Origin: Prostheceraeus crozeri
Taxonomy: Eukaryota > Platyhelminthes > Polycladida > Euryleptidae
NCBI GenBank assembly: GCA_907163375.1
Contig: CAJQUW010001851.1
Location: 108,501-172,500 of the forward strand
Direction of reading: 5' to 3'
Length of the DNA stretch: 64,000 nt
The notes below the pieces were generated by a model. That model saw nothing but the letters and a program-made list of their open reading frames with translations, was not told where the DNA came from and searched no databases. The translations under genes were made by a program, and so were the position numbers. Shown piece after piece: positions 24,580-36,333 of this stretch; position 1 is the stretch's first letter, and the number at the start of each line of letters is the position of its first letter.

Positions 24580-26017
24580 GCCTCCCGGCCGACCGATAAT
24601 TTCTGACTGCAAAAGTATAACCCGAGCATGTGCCTCGTTTGTTGAATTTTTTCTGGCACCCATTGTCAAAGCTTCTGATAGTTATATTAGAGATTCCATG
24701 CATCTTATTTCCATCCTCAATGATGTCAATGTTAATAAGGACACTATTTTGTTTAGCATGGACATAACATCTCTTTACACTAACATACCCGTTGAAGAGG
24801 GCATTGAAGCTGTTGCTCGAGCATTTTTAAAGTTTCCAGACCCAAAGCGTCCGGATTTGAGTCTTTTAACACTTCTGCGCCTTATTCTGAAAAACAACAC
24901 TTTTGTTTTCAATGGTGATCTTTTTCAACAAATACATGGTGTAGCCATGGGGTGTGCGTTTGGTGCATCGTTCGCCAACATTTTTTTGATGGAATGGGAA
25001 CAGCACATTTTTATGTTAAACAAACAGCCCGTGGTATGGAAAAGATATATTGATGATATTTTTGGAACTTGGGATTTTTCTCAAAGTGATCTTCGTAATT
25101 TTTATGAATCTGTAAATTGCTTTCATCCGTGTATTAAGGTAACTTTACATCATGATTTTGAAAAGCTTCGTTTTTTAGATTTAGAGTTATATAAATGTCA
25201 TAATTTTCTGCTGTCTCGCATTGGTTTTAAAAGTTTGGATAGGCATTGCTTGCTGAGTAGCAATTCCTATCATCCGAATCACGTTTTTAAAAGTATTGTT
25301 TACGGTCACGTGTATAGATGGGCTTCTCATAGCTCCACTTACCAGGATTTTCAAGATACCAAGAAAACTGTACAAAAAGTTTGGCGCGATCAAGGTTATA
25401 GTAGGAGTGCTATACGATCTGCTGTTCGTACCATTTTTTCTCTTACGAAGCAGACTCCTACGTCATGGAACACAGGCTTTTTGCCGTGTAATTGTAGTAT
25501 ATGTACATACAGTCTCTCATGTAATTATGTTGTAAATATTTTTAACACTCCTTTTCCCATTGTGCATAAGATCCAATGTACAGATTTTAACATCATCTAT
25601 GTGATAATTAGTAAAAATTGTAAAGTAACCTATGTTGGGCAAACCTCTAGATGTTTGCGTAAACGTATTTCTGAACACATAGCGAATATCAAGGCATGTC
25701 ATGATACATCTGTTGCAAAACATTTTAATTCTCTTTGTAATCTATCTCATTTTTCTTACTTTGGTGTTGAACATTGTCCGAACCCTGAGAAAAGGTTACT
25801 GAAAGAGAACATGTGGATTAAACGGATGCGTGCTCTTACCTCAAATGGCTTGAATCAAGAAATGAATAAATGTAATAAGTTGCGTTTCATTGTGCCACAT
25901 AGCAATTGCAGCAAGCGTGTCCTGCGCTATTGTCAGAAAGAATTGTCTAATGTGCAGGTCACTGGTGTTTTTACAAACCAATCAAATTTGCGCACTTTGT
26001 TGAGAACTGATGTCTGA
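24578..26017 (+). CDS. Penelope-like reverse transcriptase and GIY-YIG endonuclease (PLE-2)
   Basis: One uninterrupted frame of 479 codons. PPGRPIISDCKS opens the reverse transcriptase; FSMDITSLYTNIP is motif A, HGVAMGCAFGASFANIF motif B, and KRYIDDIFGTW holds YIDD at 25046-25057 (motif C); LRFLDLEL follows. A cysteine-bearing linker (CNCSICTYSLSC) leads to a GIY-YIG endonuclease with TYVGQTSRCLRKRISEH and, later, EKRLLKENMWIK. The N-terminal part before PPGRP is missing, since full Penelope proteins are clearly longer, so this is a 5'-truncated copy. The apparent ATG is formed at the TA-tract junction and need not be a real start. The open frame suggests a fairly young insertion. Confidence 0.92.
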   Translation: MPPGRPIISDCKSITRACASFVEFFLAPIVKASDSYIRDSMHLISILNDVNVNKDTILFSMDITSLYTNIPVEEGIEAVARAFLKFPDPKRPDLSLLTLLRLILKNNTFVFNGDLFQQIHGVAMGCAFGASFANIFLMEWEQHIFMLNKQPVVWKRYIDDIFGTWDFSQSDLRNFYESVNCFHPCIKVTLHHDFEKLRFLDLELYKCHNFLLSRIGFKSLDRHCLLSSNSYHPNHVFKSIVYGHVYRWASHSSTYQDFQDTKKTVQKVWRDQGYSRSAIRSAVRTIFSLTKQTPTSWNTGFLPCNCSICTYSLSCNYVVNIFNTPFPIVHKIQCTDFNIIYVIISKNCKVTYVGQTSRCLRKRISEHIANIKACHDTSVAKHFNSLCNLSHFSYFGVEHCPNPEKRLLKENMWIKRMRALTSNGLNQEMNKCNKLRFIVPHSNCSKRVLRYCQKELSNVQVTGVFTNQSNLRTLLRTDV

Positions 26018-26160
26018 CTTTACAACTTTGTGTCACGTTCACTTTTGACTTTCATCTTGTCCAGTGTGGAATTGATAAAGCTATTTTCAATAAGCGAAAC
26101 CGGTCTTCCACAGAAACTGTCTTTTTGTTTCATTTCGAATTGTCGGCGTGAGGGTCCCTA
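24579..26160 (+). mobile_element. Penelope-like element PLE-2 (5'-truncated)
   Basis: It runs from the TA tract at 24556-24579 to the TA-rich tract that starts near 26160. After the stop at 26017 there is about 140 bp of 3' region with a hammerhead-like motif. TA tracts on both sides suggest insertion into a TA repeat; the right tract leads directly into the 3' end of a minus-strand LINE. Confidence 0.85.
26065..26112 (+). ncRNA. hammerhead-like motif in PLE-2 3' region
   Basis: Strand UGUGGAA pairs perfectly over 7 bp with UUCCACA (stem I). Between them lie UUGAUAA (compare CUGANGA), a 3-bp stem II (GCU with AGC), GAAA, a minimal stem III (ACC with GGU) and a GUC cleavage triplet at 26103-26105. 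Two core positions depart from consensus in the same way as in PLE-1. The well-kept stem I argues that this is a true ribozyme relic. Confidence 0.6.
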
Positions 26161-26206
26161 TAGATATTATATATCTATACATATATATTTATATATATAT
26201 ATATAG
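26160..26206. repeat. TA-rich microsatellite, right of PLE-2
   Basis: Imperfect TA tract between the PLE-2 3' end and the 3' end of the minus-strand LINE. Confidence 0.85.
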
Positions 26207-26890
26207 CATTTATTTCGAATGAATGGTAATCTCACAAAACAGCATGCAATTCGCATCATGTAGGAAGTTACAAAAGTTTCAGAAAGTCAAAGACAAAGAA
26301 ATAATTGTTTGGTCAAAAACTTGAAAATTCAGAAAACTGTGTCAGTGGGCCGAATTTTAGACTTTTCATTATACAATTGACTACATAAAGGGAAAAAAGA
26401 TGACGCTCTGCGTTCCGTTCGAGTGTATGGAATCGATATCCTGGAACTGTTAACAAGAATATGTGGACATAAGTCATGTAGAGGAGTATTGGGAGTCAAA
26501 GCATTGCGGAACAAATTAAGGGACTTTTCAACTCGTCGCTCAGACAAATTAGGAAGACAATTCAAAGGGCAATGAAATCCGCAGATTACACGATGGCATC
26601 GTCTCTGCAACTTATCGAGCAAGTTCGAGAGACTATGATTCAAGCCAATAAATAATGGACAATTGTACTCAATAACACTCAGAATGCGCTGTTTATAAAT
26701 GAGAATAAGGTCTTTCTTTGAGATGTTCGGAATTTTTCGTAGCCTTTTCAGAACGTAAACATTCCTTGCTGCTTTTCTCGTTATGTACTGGATATGTTCA
26801 GTCCACCTCATAGATTTATGAAAAATTATTCCCAAGACGGTTATTGAATCCGATGGAATGATGCAGGTGATGCATGAACGTAAGTGACAT
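26207..26890 (-). mobile_element. LINE 3' fragment (reverse transcriptase thumb and C terminus)
   Basis: The minus-strand frame at 26329-26835 encodes LGIIFHKSMRWTEHI, KAARNVYVLKRLRKIP and VIEYNCPLFIGLN, the thumb and C-terminal segment of CR1/Jockey-type LINE reverse transcriptases. The frame can be read upstream to about 26890, where the copy is truncated. The 3' untranslated end has AATAAA and then a TA run, which I interpret as its microsatellite tail. The coding part is open for 168 codons. Confidence 0.8.
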
Positions 26891-29800
26891 GAAATGTAAG
26901 TATTTGATCAGAAAGTCATCACAAGCTAATACAATATAATACGTGAAACAGTAATACGTGGAAACCGTGACTAATCATAATCCATCATGCCCACAAATAC
27001 GCACTAAGTTTTATTATTTATCTGCGCTTTCTGTGTCATTATTATTAATAATAGAATGATTAGTAGTGTTGCTTTCCTATACAAGTATATTATCACAATC
27101 CACGAATGTTATGACTGCCAACATCTATTTTCACATCACTGAATTTATCTTCATGTGACAGCACAAAGTCGTAGGCGTGCATCAAAATTGACATGCAAGC
27201 AAAGGTGGAATATTTTTGAAGAGGCCTGTACCCTGAAAGTCCATCCAAAGTCATGAATACTTTGCGCTCATGCTGTTATTAGATATTTTCGTATTCTCGA
27301 GCGGAGCTTAAAATTTTGTGCCATTTCCATGACAATAATATACCCGTATAACTCTCCAAATTCCTATGCAGTAATTCAAAACATGTTGTCTCGATGCTTC
27401 TAATCAGTGATGATATTTTAGTGATGAAACATGCTAGGAAAGCATGTAGGACAGCCTAGTATTTTTGTGCGGGTCCATCAGCTTGTTCATCCATTCAAAA
27501 TATTGCAAGCTGATGAAGCACAAAGTTTTCGCCTTTCCGAATTGTAGCAATGAGTCTTTTGCAGCAAAAAAGAACTTGCAACTTACCTCGAGAAATTGAA
27601 TCAAAATGCAAATTTTTTGTCTTATGCATAGCTGAATTTTAATCAATTATCCTAATAATAGCCTATGGGTTGATGAAGAAATCCGGTTCCTTTATTTTAG
27701 TGTAACTTCCATGTCAGGAAGAAGTTAGGGGTAGATATCACTGTAAATATCATTCTCGCGTTGCAAACATGCGATAAATAATCTGCTCAATTTTTAGCAC
27801 CTCTTTCATTTATGAAGTTCAGAATTATCTTTCACATTTAAGCCAAATTCTATCAGACTTGAATATCAAACTTATATATTATATATATCAAACTTAAGAT
27901 AAGCAGTCCTGCATTGTGACTTCCTGATTTACTTAAAAACTGCGTACTTCTCAATGAAGGCTTGTTGACGAAAACTTGTTGTGATACATGCACAATGTAC
28001 ATACAAGCTCTTCAGTGGCATTGATTTACTTCACTGTTATCAATGATCAGGTTTTCGAGTAATAATGTGGTAATTCTGGTAATGCGGTCACCACTATCAC
28101 ATAACTAGACACTTCTTTCCAATAGTGCTTTCACAAAAGCACACTTTCTGAGTAGTGACATGATGAATTTACCCAAAACGTGAATAGTGCTGGAATTATC
28201 AGGATGTCTTTGAAAGCATCACTGCAGCGCTCGCCCATGGTTCATCCAAGGTAATTCAACAGGCTAAGAGGGTTGTCTTCGAGTTCATGGTGAAGCGATG
28301 CGATCCCTCGCTAAGTCATTAAAACGATAAGGACATTCATCGAAGGGGCTTACTCAATGGCAAATAGAAGCCACAAGGAAGTTGAAGCAATAGAGTACTG
28401 AGTGATGAATCCACGTGATCGGTTTCCTCAATTAAAACATGGACGCTGTATATCAATAATCTAAACTGAGGAATACAGGGTGGCATCTGCTGATCAAACA
28501 TGATACAACACTGTATCTGTTCCTTAGCGACACTTTTCCATAGTGCTGCAATAATGTCGGCAGAGAGTATTGCGAAAATCGCGGAATCCGCTGAAAATTC
28601 GCATGCCTGTTAAATGAATCCACACAACTCTTGACGAGTAATAATGAATGCTTCCGTTTGCTAATCAATCGATGGCGACTTACCTCCTTTTCTATGCTCT
28701 AGTATTACTCGACACCAGTTGAAGTGCCTATCTAACAGTGCTTTGAGGTTATGGCAATTAACTTTTAAAAATGGCAATGTCGCTTTGCTACACGGTATAA
28801 GATGGTTGACAAATGAATAAAAACTATGATGAATTAGCAAATGGCTGATGAAACATATTTCGATGTTTCACACGTCCTCTGTTATCAACAGCTTCAAAAC
28901 AATTAAAATACTTTTACAATTACAACACGCTTACGTCACCGATGGTAATTTCATCAAGTGAATTGAAACGGTTCGTAAGCCTATAAAGGTCAACAGAATA
29001 GTGACAAGACATCATAAATCCATGCCTAAATGATCATTGATCAAGTATCTGCTGTAAGATTATTTGACTTTTCGTCAGAAGTAATCCATCAGTTGTCTTG
29101 CATGACGCAACTCATAAATATTTCAAACAGCGGAAGCAATAGAAGTGAAACAGGCACAATGTGATGCCGCCCGAACTGATTATTATGAAATTTTACACGT
29201 AATTCTCCTGACCGTTTATGAAATGGGACGCAAGAAAATTGATTTCTGCCCATAGAGCAATGAAAAAAATCGATGTTGATTCCAATTTCATTCCTTAAGA
29301 TGTAAGACATTAAAGTGGCGTATATTTGTTATCAATTTGACCAACGGCGTTTACGAATTGTGATAAGAGAAATCTAGGTCAAACATACTTGCAAAATAAC
29401 ACAATCTCCCGGAAGACAGAATAGCATGCATGAAGAAAAGAGAGAGAATTGTTGAAGCTGATCTTCTTGACAGGTTTCAATCCAGATTAAAAAGACGGAG
29501 CTACCGGAATCTCAACCATGAGATAAGAGATTTGATATTTATTTGATACTGATTCCATAGGCATTACACGAATTGAAAATCTTTGACAAAGTCGATAGTA
29601 ATACTGAGAAATGAGGACAGTCTCGGATGGAAAAATTTCTCATCACACGAAAATTGAAATATCTAACTAGAAGTTAGTTCAGCAAAATATGAATATCTGA
29701 GCACTATGTAATGTCTTTACGTGAGACATTTTGCTACTTCACAAAATATCGCAGGTACATCTAAGTAGTTTATATTAATATTAGACATCATGTAGTGGTG

Positions 29801-30083
29801 CCTACTCCGACCCAACCAGGAAACAAAAACCATGTCAGTTCGTCTAGGGCTGCACTGTGCACATGCAGAAAAGAAAGATGTCCACAGACTTATATAAGTG
29901 GAGTACTAAATTCCTCGCAAATCGAAGAATTGAATTACAGTTACTATCAAAATTTTTTTTAAGTCTAGAATTGGGATACTTGAATGCTGATGAAAATCCT
30001 TTAGTTATATATACAGTAATTCAAAAGCAGACATTGTTTCCCATTTGTGAATTATGGATTATTAGAATATGTCTAAATAGAAT
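26891..30083. other. no recognised gene
   Basis: AT-rich sequence. Short frames on both strands lack recognisable domains. No element ends found by eye. Confidence 0.4.
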
Positions 30084-30231
30084 CATAAAGTATATATAGG
30101 TATACGACTGTCGACTCAAGAAAGTATCTGTATACAGTGAAAATTTTTATATCAAAAGATTCAGTTTTTTCCGAGATTGCGTTCCTGCGGTCCAAAAAAT
30201 TATTTGAACAGTTTTTAAAAAGCTAAGTTTT
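30084..30231 (+). repeat. MITE family copy D (one end only)
   Basis: About 150 bp matching the left end of copy C (56171-56320), beginning with CATAAAG (CATAGAG in the others) and sharing the GTATCTGTATACAGTGAAAA segment. It stops where the LINE fragment begins, so the rest of the element is absent. Confidence 0.65.
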
Positions 30232-30668
30232 TAAAAACTTGGCCTCGCATCCTCTTGCCAAATTTTCTGTTCCCCAGCAATCCTGCCACTTACTGCATAC
30301 CCCAGCTCCGGCTTGTTTCCTTCTTGCATCTGTGTCGTCCCGAGTATATTCAGATACCTTTCCACCAAGGGACACAAACTTATCTACCTGCTTCAATTCC
30401 ACTTCTCTCACATCCACAGCCAAGTTCTTGCGCTCCCTGCCTATCCACATCAATTCCGTCTTCACCAAACTCATTCTAAGACCATGAGACGCAAAATTTT
30501 TATCCCAGTCTTTCAGCCTCTCTTCTGACTCATTTTCATCCTTCGCTAACACCACTAGGTCATTCACAAGCAAAAACGTCTTCAAGATTTCTTTTTCACT
30601 GCTTTTCCATGTAGCTAGCTCCATTGCCATCATGAATAGTAGTGGGCATAAAGCACTGCCGTCTTTGA
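30232..30668 (-). mobile_element. LINE fragment (reverse transcriptase motifs B to thumb)
   Basis: The minus-strand frame 30223-30633 plus a few codons upstream encode GSALCPLLFMMAME (motif B, compare QGSALSPLLF), a decayed motif C written VNDLVVLAKDE, and a thumb with KQVDKFVSLGGKVSE. This resembles RTE/BovB-like or related LINE proteins more than the CR1-type copies elsewhere. The aspartate pair of motif C is not intact, so the protein is dead. The 3' end abuts MITE copy D. Confidence 0.75.
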
Positions 30669-33600
30669 GTCAGTATGAGACTACACAGAGGTGGAATCAT
30701 CACAAGTTGTTAATACATCTTTCCACTCAAAACATTTAACTGCAAGTACAGGACACTTTCTCACATAGCGGATATCAAAAGGTGTCAATCTAAGCTCGTT
30801 GCACATAAATAATCCTTGCCATTTCAATAAATGCGATAGTAATCAAATCGGTGTGAGTAGCTTGGCACTGATCACAAAACACATGTGAGTTATGGACACT
30901 AAGGGGTTAACGAACGATATTTTCTAAAATGCAAAACCTCTTGCAACGATTCATATTATGGCATTCAGCATCCGTTTATGAAGAGTTTTCTTAAATAAAC
31001 AATTGAGATAGTGCACTGACTTAATACTGAGACAGCAAATTGGATTCTGAATCCGACAATATACACTCAATCAGCATGAGAACTTGTTAGGCCTACTGTT
31101 AGTCAAGAATGTTTCTAGATATAGGTGAAAGAAACTAACCGATTCACAACTTAATTGCTGAAATTTAATACATCATCAGCGTCATAGGCAGCATAAACAG
31201 GATGAGAAAATTACTTTTCTTCCGTGGATTTCAGTCGTTAGTTTCCCTTTTATGCAATATTTGGCAGTTGACAAATCTGACAAAGTTCACACTCCCATGT
31301 ATTTGTGATGTGAAAGGGGCTGTAATTTTTGTAATTTTCATGCAAATTAATTTAGTCACTATTTTCATTGCTTGTATTTTCATCCAACAGTAAACAGCAT
31401 GTTGGACCAAAGCTCAACAAATAGACTTTATATACATGCACTTAAAATATCTTCATTGAAAAATTTAGGGTTAAACATAAGACCATGCCAACAGTCTTCC
31501 TATCTAGATAAACTGAATTTGCTCACTATAATGAACTGACGTATCGATAATATAGCAATTAATGATTTAATGAAAACTTGTGCACTCTGACCAAGAACAG
31601 CACACATTGAGAGGGGAGAGAGAGAGAGAGCATGATGCCTGTGGTTGGTGCGCTACAGTGCACAAACAGTTAAGTCGCGCTTCATCGATGAATCGGAAAA
31701 CGGTACTCCCGAGAAATCTTGACGGTGTCAATCTCACTTCACAAAGTACACTGTTTGTTGCTCGAAACAATACCGGTACCGGAATTTTATTTGATTGTCT
31801 ATATTTATTGGATTGTGGCTTTCTGGCTCTATATTAAGCCTTGCTGCTGTCACGATATTCGCTTAGTATGTAAGTTCACAGTATGAAATGTGGTGACGAA
31901 ATACAAACGGTGCGTGCAAAATGTGAATTGGTATCGAAAAGATTTGACCTGACATGATTTTATTGTGGCAAATATACATCTAGGTTATCAACATTACCTA
32001 GCAGCAATTTTCTAGTCCTAATCTCAACTTGAACTGATCAACTTGGACGCAAAATTTATCTTTTGCATATGGAGGAAGTTAACGCATTTGACAAAAAGCA
32101 TGTCAGTTATTTAATTCATCCTTACAAAGTTGCAAATCAGCCGTCCGTCACAGTCGATGAGACGAGGCAAGTCAATTAACATGAAAATGGATAACAATGT
32201 TTTAGAGTGCAAAAAAATCTTGTGTAAAACTTAAGGATCATTCACCAGAAAAGTTCAATAAGGACGGTGTTGAATGATTCCAGAACTGCCAATTATTACA
32301 TTCCAGAACAATATCGATTGAGATGGCATAAACATGATTTCATACATTTTTTCTAACGCATAATTAACATCATCATTTCATACTTCAATGTATCAAAGAA
32401 CCTTTGACAACGCTATGTATTTATTTGATTATGCAATGTTAGCAAAATTGATTTTGATACATATTGCAAATACAATATGGATCCAATATGGATCGCTACA
32501 GCTCAATCAATAAAGATCCAATTCCACTGGAAGCGATCGAGGACACGGCTTCTGGGGCTTCGTAAGACAGTACGAGGCGCCGTGGTCATTGGAGGCGGCA
32601 CCATAGATTTCTGATGCTGAGGCAGATTTGCTCTTGCTCGGTGCCCCTTGTTCAGCCGAAAACGAACCTTAAGATTTCAAAATTGATATTGATAATTCTT
32701 TGGATTCTGAGGCAAACATGAATAAAAAGAACTAGATCATTCTTTGGTAGCATTAGACAGCAAATATAGCGTAGAGTGGATACCTTAAAAGCAGTATAGC
32801 ATTTTTCAACACATTCCACTAAATGTGAAATAATACAAAGCTAAATTCACTGCATGCGAGGTATGCGCTAGGAATCAGAGTCCACGATGCATTCATATTA
32901 GTTCTTGAACTGCTGAAATCAATTATATTTGGGCTTGGCTGGATTTCGGCAATTTTCCAACCAAATCTGACAGAACAAAGAGAAGAGAGCAATTGGAATG
33001 TGCAAATTCCTTGATAATCTATTGCAACACAAGCAAACAAATGGAACACACAATACATTTTGCAGAAGTGGTGGCTACATATTTTTCAGCAAAAATGAGA
33101 TTCTGTATCCATTATTCTCTAAAATTGATTGGTAAACGAAAATAACAAATTTACGAAGTTGCATAATAATGCATGACACTCTGAAATTTTTCTCATGTAC
33201 TTGAAACTTGAGTTTCATTTCAGGCACAAGCCAACGGCATTAATTATAAAATAAACTTGCACATGTCAGCTTATGAGGCGTCTAGTCTAAGATATATTCT
33301 GGTAGCTGTCTGTAGCTTACTAATAAATTGTGATATCTATAAGCTATCTCTCTAAATTTCTAGATCTTGCTGCCAACGGTTTCACTACTGAAATTCTAAC
33401 TGCAGTTCAAAAACCTGGCTTGTTTAAAACCATATTTAAATAATTTTCGGTTCAAAAATGTTTCTTTCTTCAGTTTTGATTTTCAGAATGACTTTTTCAA
33501 ATAAAAATGAAATTTCAGAAAAGATTTACTTTAGCAAACTTTCAGCATTGATAGTTGTGTTTTGATGTTGATGCGATGGAGTTGTTCGTCACTAATTGCA

Positions 33601-34798
33601 CATTTATGCAATGTTCATTACAACATATACATTATGAACCCGTAAAACGTAATAACGCCTAACAGTAAAACAGTTGCTGCACATTTTTCTCTAAATCAGA
33701 TGCATCTTGACATCAATTGATATTGGATAGTAGATTTTAGCTACAATGTCTAAGGAACAAGAATGCCAACTGCCTTCAAAGCCAGGTGTTATTATCGAGC
33801 ATTATGAATTGCTTCTGAACCTTGTACTCAAATATATTTCCAAGATTAGAAAACGGTGATTTTAAACATAAGTTTTTATTGGGCCTTTTAAACATGGTTG
33901 TGAAGCCTAGCTTATAAGCATGATTTTTAAAGCGGGTTTTAACTTCGATTTTTAAATGTCTTAATGGTTTTTCAAACCCCAATTAAGAGTACAGTAATTT
34001 ACAAACATGATATAGACTTGCAAATAGATCCTTGTTGTTTTGTTCACAACGAGAGCAGAGTAAGACAAGCGAGCCAGTAATTTCACTTTCAAACCAAAGT
34101 TTTGCTAGATAGGCGGATGTGAAGGTTTAGATCCCTTCCAGGAAATTTAGTTTCTGACGACATATATAAGTAGTATGATGAATACATGCGATATATGTGA
34201 CTTACGACTAGCATGTTGTCGACATTACAAGGGCTCTATTTCACTCAAGTTCACAGCTGTTGGTGATTGCAGGAATATAATCTTATAAAGAAAGAAAAAT
34301 CCTGAAGGACGGGCTTTCATGTCTAATTCTGACAGCAAAATGTTGGTCATATTTTTTAAGGTCCCTCAACTGCAGGGTGCAAATACAAACCAGAAAGAGC
34401 TATTTTGATGTGGTAATATAAATAGGATTTAAGGAAATAATCGTCTAGCGGATAGCGTTGATAACTAAAACATAAGCAATTCGCTTGAATTTTTTATTAC
34501 TGTCTCTAAGATATCATTACAAGCATATGAAAAGGGAAACGTTTGTGACCTCACACACAGATGCGCGTTCAGTGTACCGGTTAAATGCTTGCAAAAGCTG
34601 GTGAAATGAAGCAATTTAAATGTTCTGCAGATGAAATGTCAGAATGCCAATGAAATGGATGTCGATTAATGAGTGTTTTTATTTTAAGAGATGACAAAAA
34701 CAGCAAGCGACATCTCATGCGTTCTTTCTTATTTAATCAACACTAAGTGATGGAATACTTTTTTCGTGTGAAGATGAAACCTTAACTCCTCCACGTGT
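30669..34798. other. mostly no recognised gene
   Basis: AT-rich sequence. Two more GC-rich patches stand out: 31580-31770, with a short GA run and no recognised frame, and 32503-32667, listed as a possible exon. Confidence 0.4.
32503..32667 (-). CDS. possible terminal coding exon, unknown protein
   Basis: In an AT-rich setting this GC-richer stretch keeps a minus-strand frame of 54 codons from a possible splice acceptor (CTTAAG directly before 32667) to a TGA stop. The peptide is basic and Pro/Arg-rich, with MVPPPMTTAPRTVLRSPRSR and ends FQWNWIFID. I recognise no family. The pyrimidine tract of the acceptor is weak and an in-frame stop lies just upstream of it. It could equally be a chance frame. 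Confidence 0.22.
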   Translation of the reverse strand, partial: VRFRLNKGHRARANLPQHQKSMVPPPMTTAPRTVLRSPRSRVLDRFQWNWIFID

Positions 34799-35129
34799 AG
34801 TCCGGCAGCCAGAGTGAGTTTCTGGAGGGAATGAGGCCGAAAATGAGACTTTCACAGAATGTGCATCCTATGCCTACTGCAGATCTACGCGTCTGCCGAG
34901 TTCTACGTGGTTCCTCTTCTTGTCGGACACGATCAAAGAAAACACACTTAGACGTAAATCGATGCAAATTTGCCTATGGCAACCGAAAAATCTGTGTGTA
35001 TTTCTATCACCATAAAATCCATCTTCTAATTGCTTAAATACGAAAACGCATACAATAGCAAAAATGATTGTCTTTTAAATCAAATTTCGGCTTCTGCAAC
35101 AGTAGGCTGAAGCAGACATACAGGATCAT

Positions 35130-35645
35130 GACATGTGTAGACTTACTTTTCATCTAGAGACTTGAAAGTCTATGCGTTTTTATGAGAGAGTAGCTGCCAA
35201 AGAGGATGTTTTGGTGATAGAAATACACGCAGATTTTCCGTTGTCATAGGTAAATTTGTATCGATTTACGTCTATGTGTACTTCAGAATATGTATTATAT
35301 GATAAGTGTGCGCAAACACGTTTTTGATATAGATTCTTGAATTTCAATGTACATTCACAAAAGAGCACTTACAAAAAAGCTTCGCTTATTGATGGAAAAA
35401 ATGAAAATTTGTGTCCTAACTGATACAAATCTTCATCAATTTGCATACGAAGGGCACCTAGGAAAGCTATCTACAAGACGGGTGCGCAAGCGCGTTTTCG
35501 ACGTAGCGGTTTGAACAGCTATGCGTTTTCACAAGATGGTAGTTGCAAAAAAGTAATCGTTTACTGATGGTAAAACTCGCAGATTTGGGGCTGAACTTGT
35601 GCAAATCTGCATCAGCTTGCATCTGCAGACTGTGCAAGTATTGTT
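35130..35645. repeat. 173-bp tandem array, three diverged units
   Basis: Corresponding positions recur at about 35171, 35345 and 35518, giving a period of about 173 bases. The units share CTATGCGTTTT-like, GTGCGCAA-like and GATGG-AAA segments but are strongly diverged. The first unit has an inverted partner at 34945-35055. Confidence 0.65.
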
Positions 35646-35990
35646 GAACTAGTGACTAAGAAATCTAGCCGCTTGGAAAGGAAATAATTCAGAAAACTTA
35701 GCTGATAATGTTGAGAGCCATGTGGACGGTAAATGCAGCTAGTGACAGAAAGCTGCAGCGCTTCATTTTGATTGGCCATTGCTATCTGACTGTGCGATTT
35801 CTTAAGCGTGCTTTTATATTTCGAAAAGGCTCGTGACATGAAGTGGAAAGTTAAGGGTGCTCCACTAACTAGATTTTCCTAGATTTTTGATATGTTGATA
35901 AGGCATTTTTTTCTCTACAAGATAAGCCCACTCTTGAAATTATTGCAATTTGTGGCCGGTTAAAATACATATAGCCTGGACTATAACATG

Positions 35991-36163
35991 TAAGGATGAG
36001 AAAGAAAAATGCGGCACTACCTTTAGTAACGGCTTTAATAAATTCGAATAGCTAAAAGTATTTACACGGCAAGAAATATTTTTGCCTAAATAAATATTGT
36101 TAGCTATTCGATTTTGTTAAAGTCGCTACTAAAAGGAGTGCCGCATTTTTCTTTCTCATCCTC
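35991..36163. mobile_element. hairpin MITE (173 bp)
   Basis: Nearly the whole element is an inverted repeat. TAAGGATGAG starts it and CTCATCCTCA closes it, and about 60 bases on each side pair with few mismatches, including GAAAGAAAAATGCGGCACT. Possible 5-bp duplication ACATG/CCATG flanks it (4 of 5 match). The superfamily is unknown. It lies inside the larger foldback-like element and is better conserved than its surroundings, so it is likely a later insertion. Confidence 0.75.
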
Positions 36164-36333
36164 ACCATGAACACTCTCCCGTATAAGGCTATAAACTATA
36201 CAACATGCGTTTTTCTTTGATCGTGTCTGACACGAAGAGGAACCACTCGTAGTAAGCATAGGGCATACACCTATCTGTGAAAGTCTCATTTTCGTCTTCG
36301 TTCCCTGCAGAAACTCACTCTAGCTGCCGGACA

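Larger units (their letters stand above)
34799..36333. mobile_element. foldback-like element with long inverted repeats and internal tandem array
   Basis: Left arm 34799-34942 and right arm 36211-36333 are inverted copies (the right is about 20 bp shorter through internal deletions). They share AGTCCGGCAGC, GTGAGTTTCTG and CACGATCAAAGAAAA segments. Inside the left arm, 34945-35055 is again an inverted copy of 35170-35285, which belongs to a 173-bp tandem array (35130-35645). A small hairpin MITE lies at 35991-36163. Long terminal repeats built with tandem subrepeats recall foldback/Galileo-type DNA transposons. No transposase and no clear target duplication were seen, so the class is inference. 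Confidence 0.65.
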
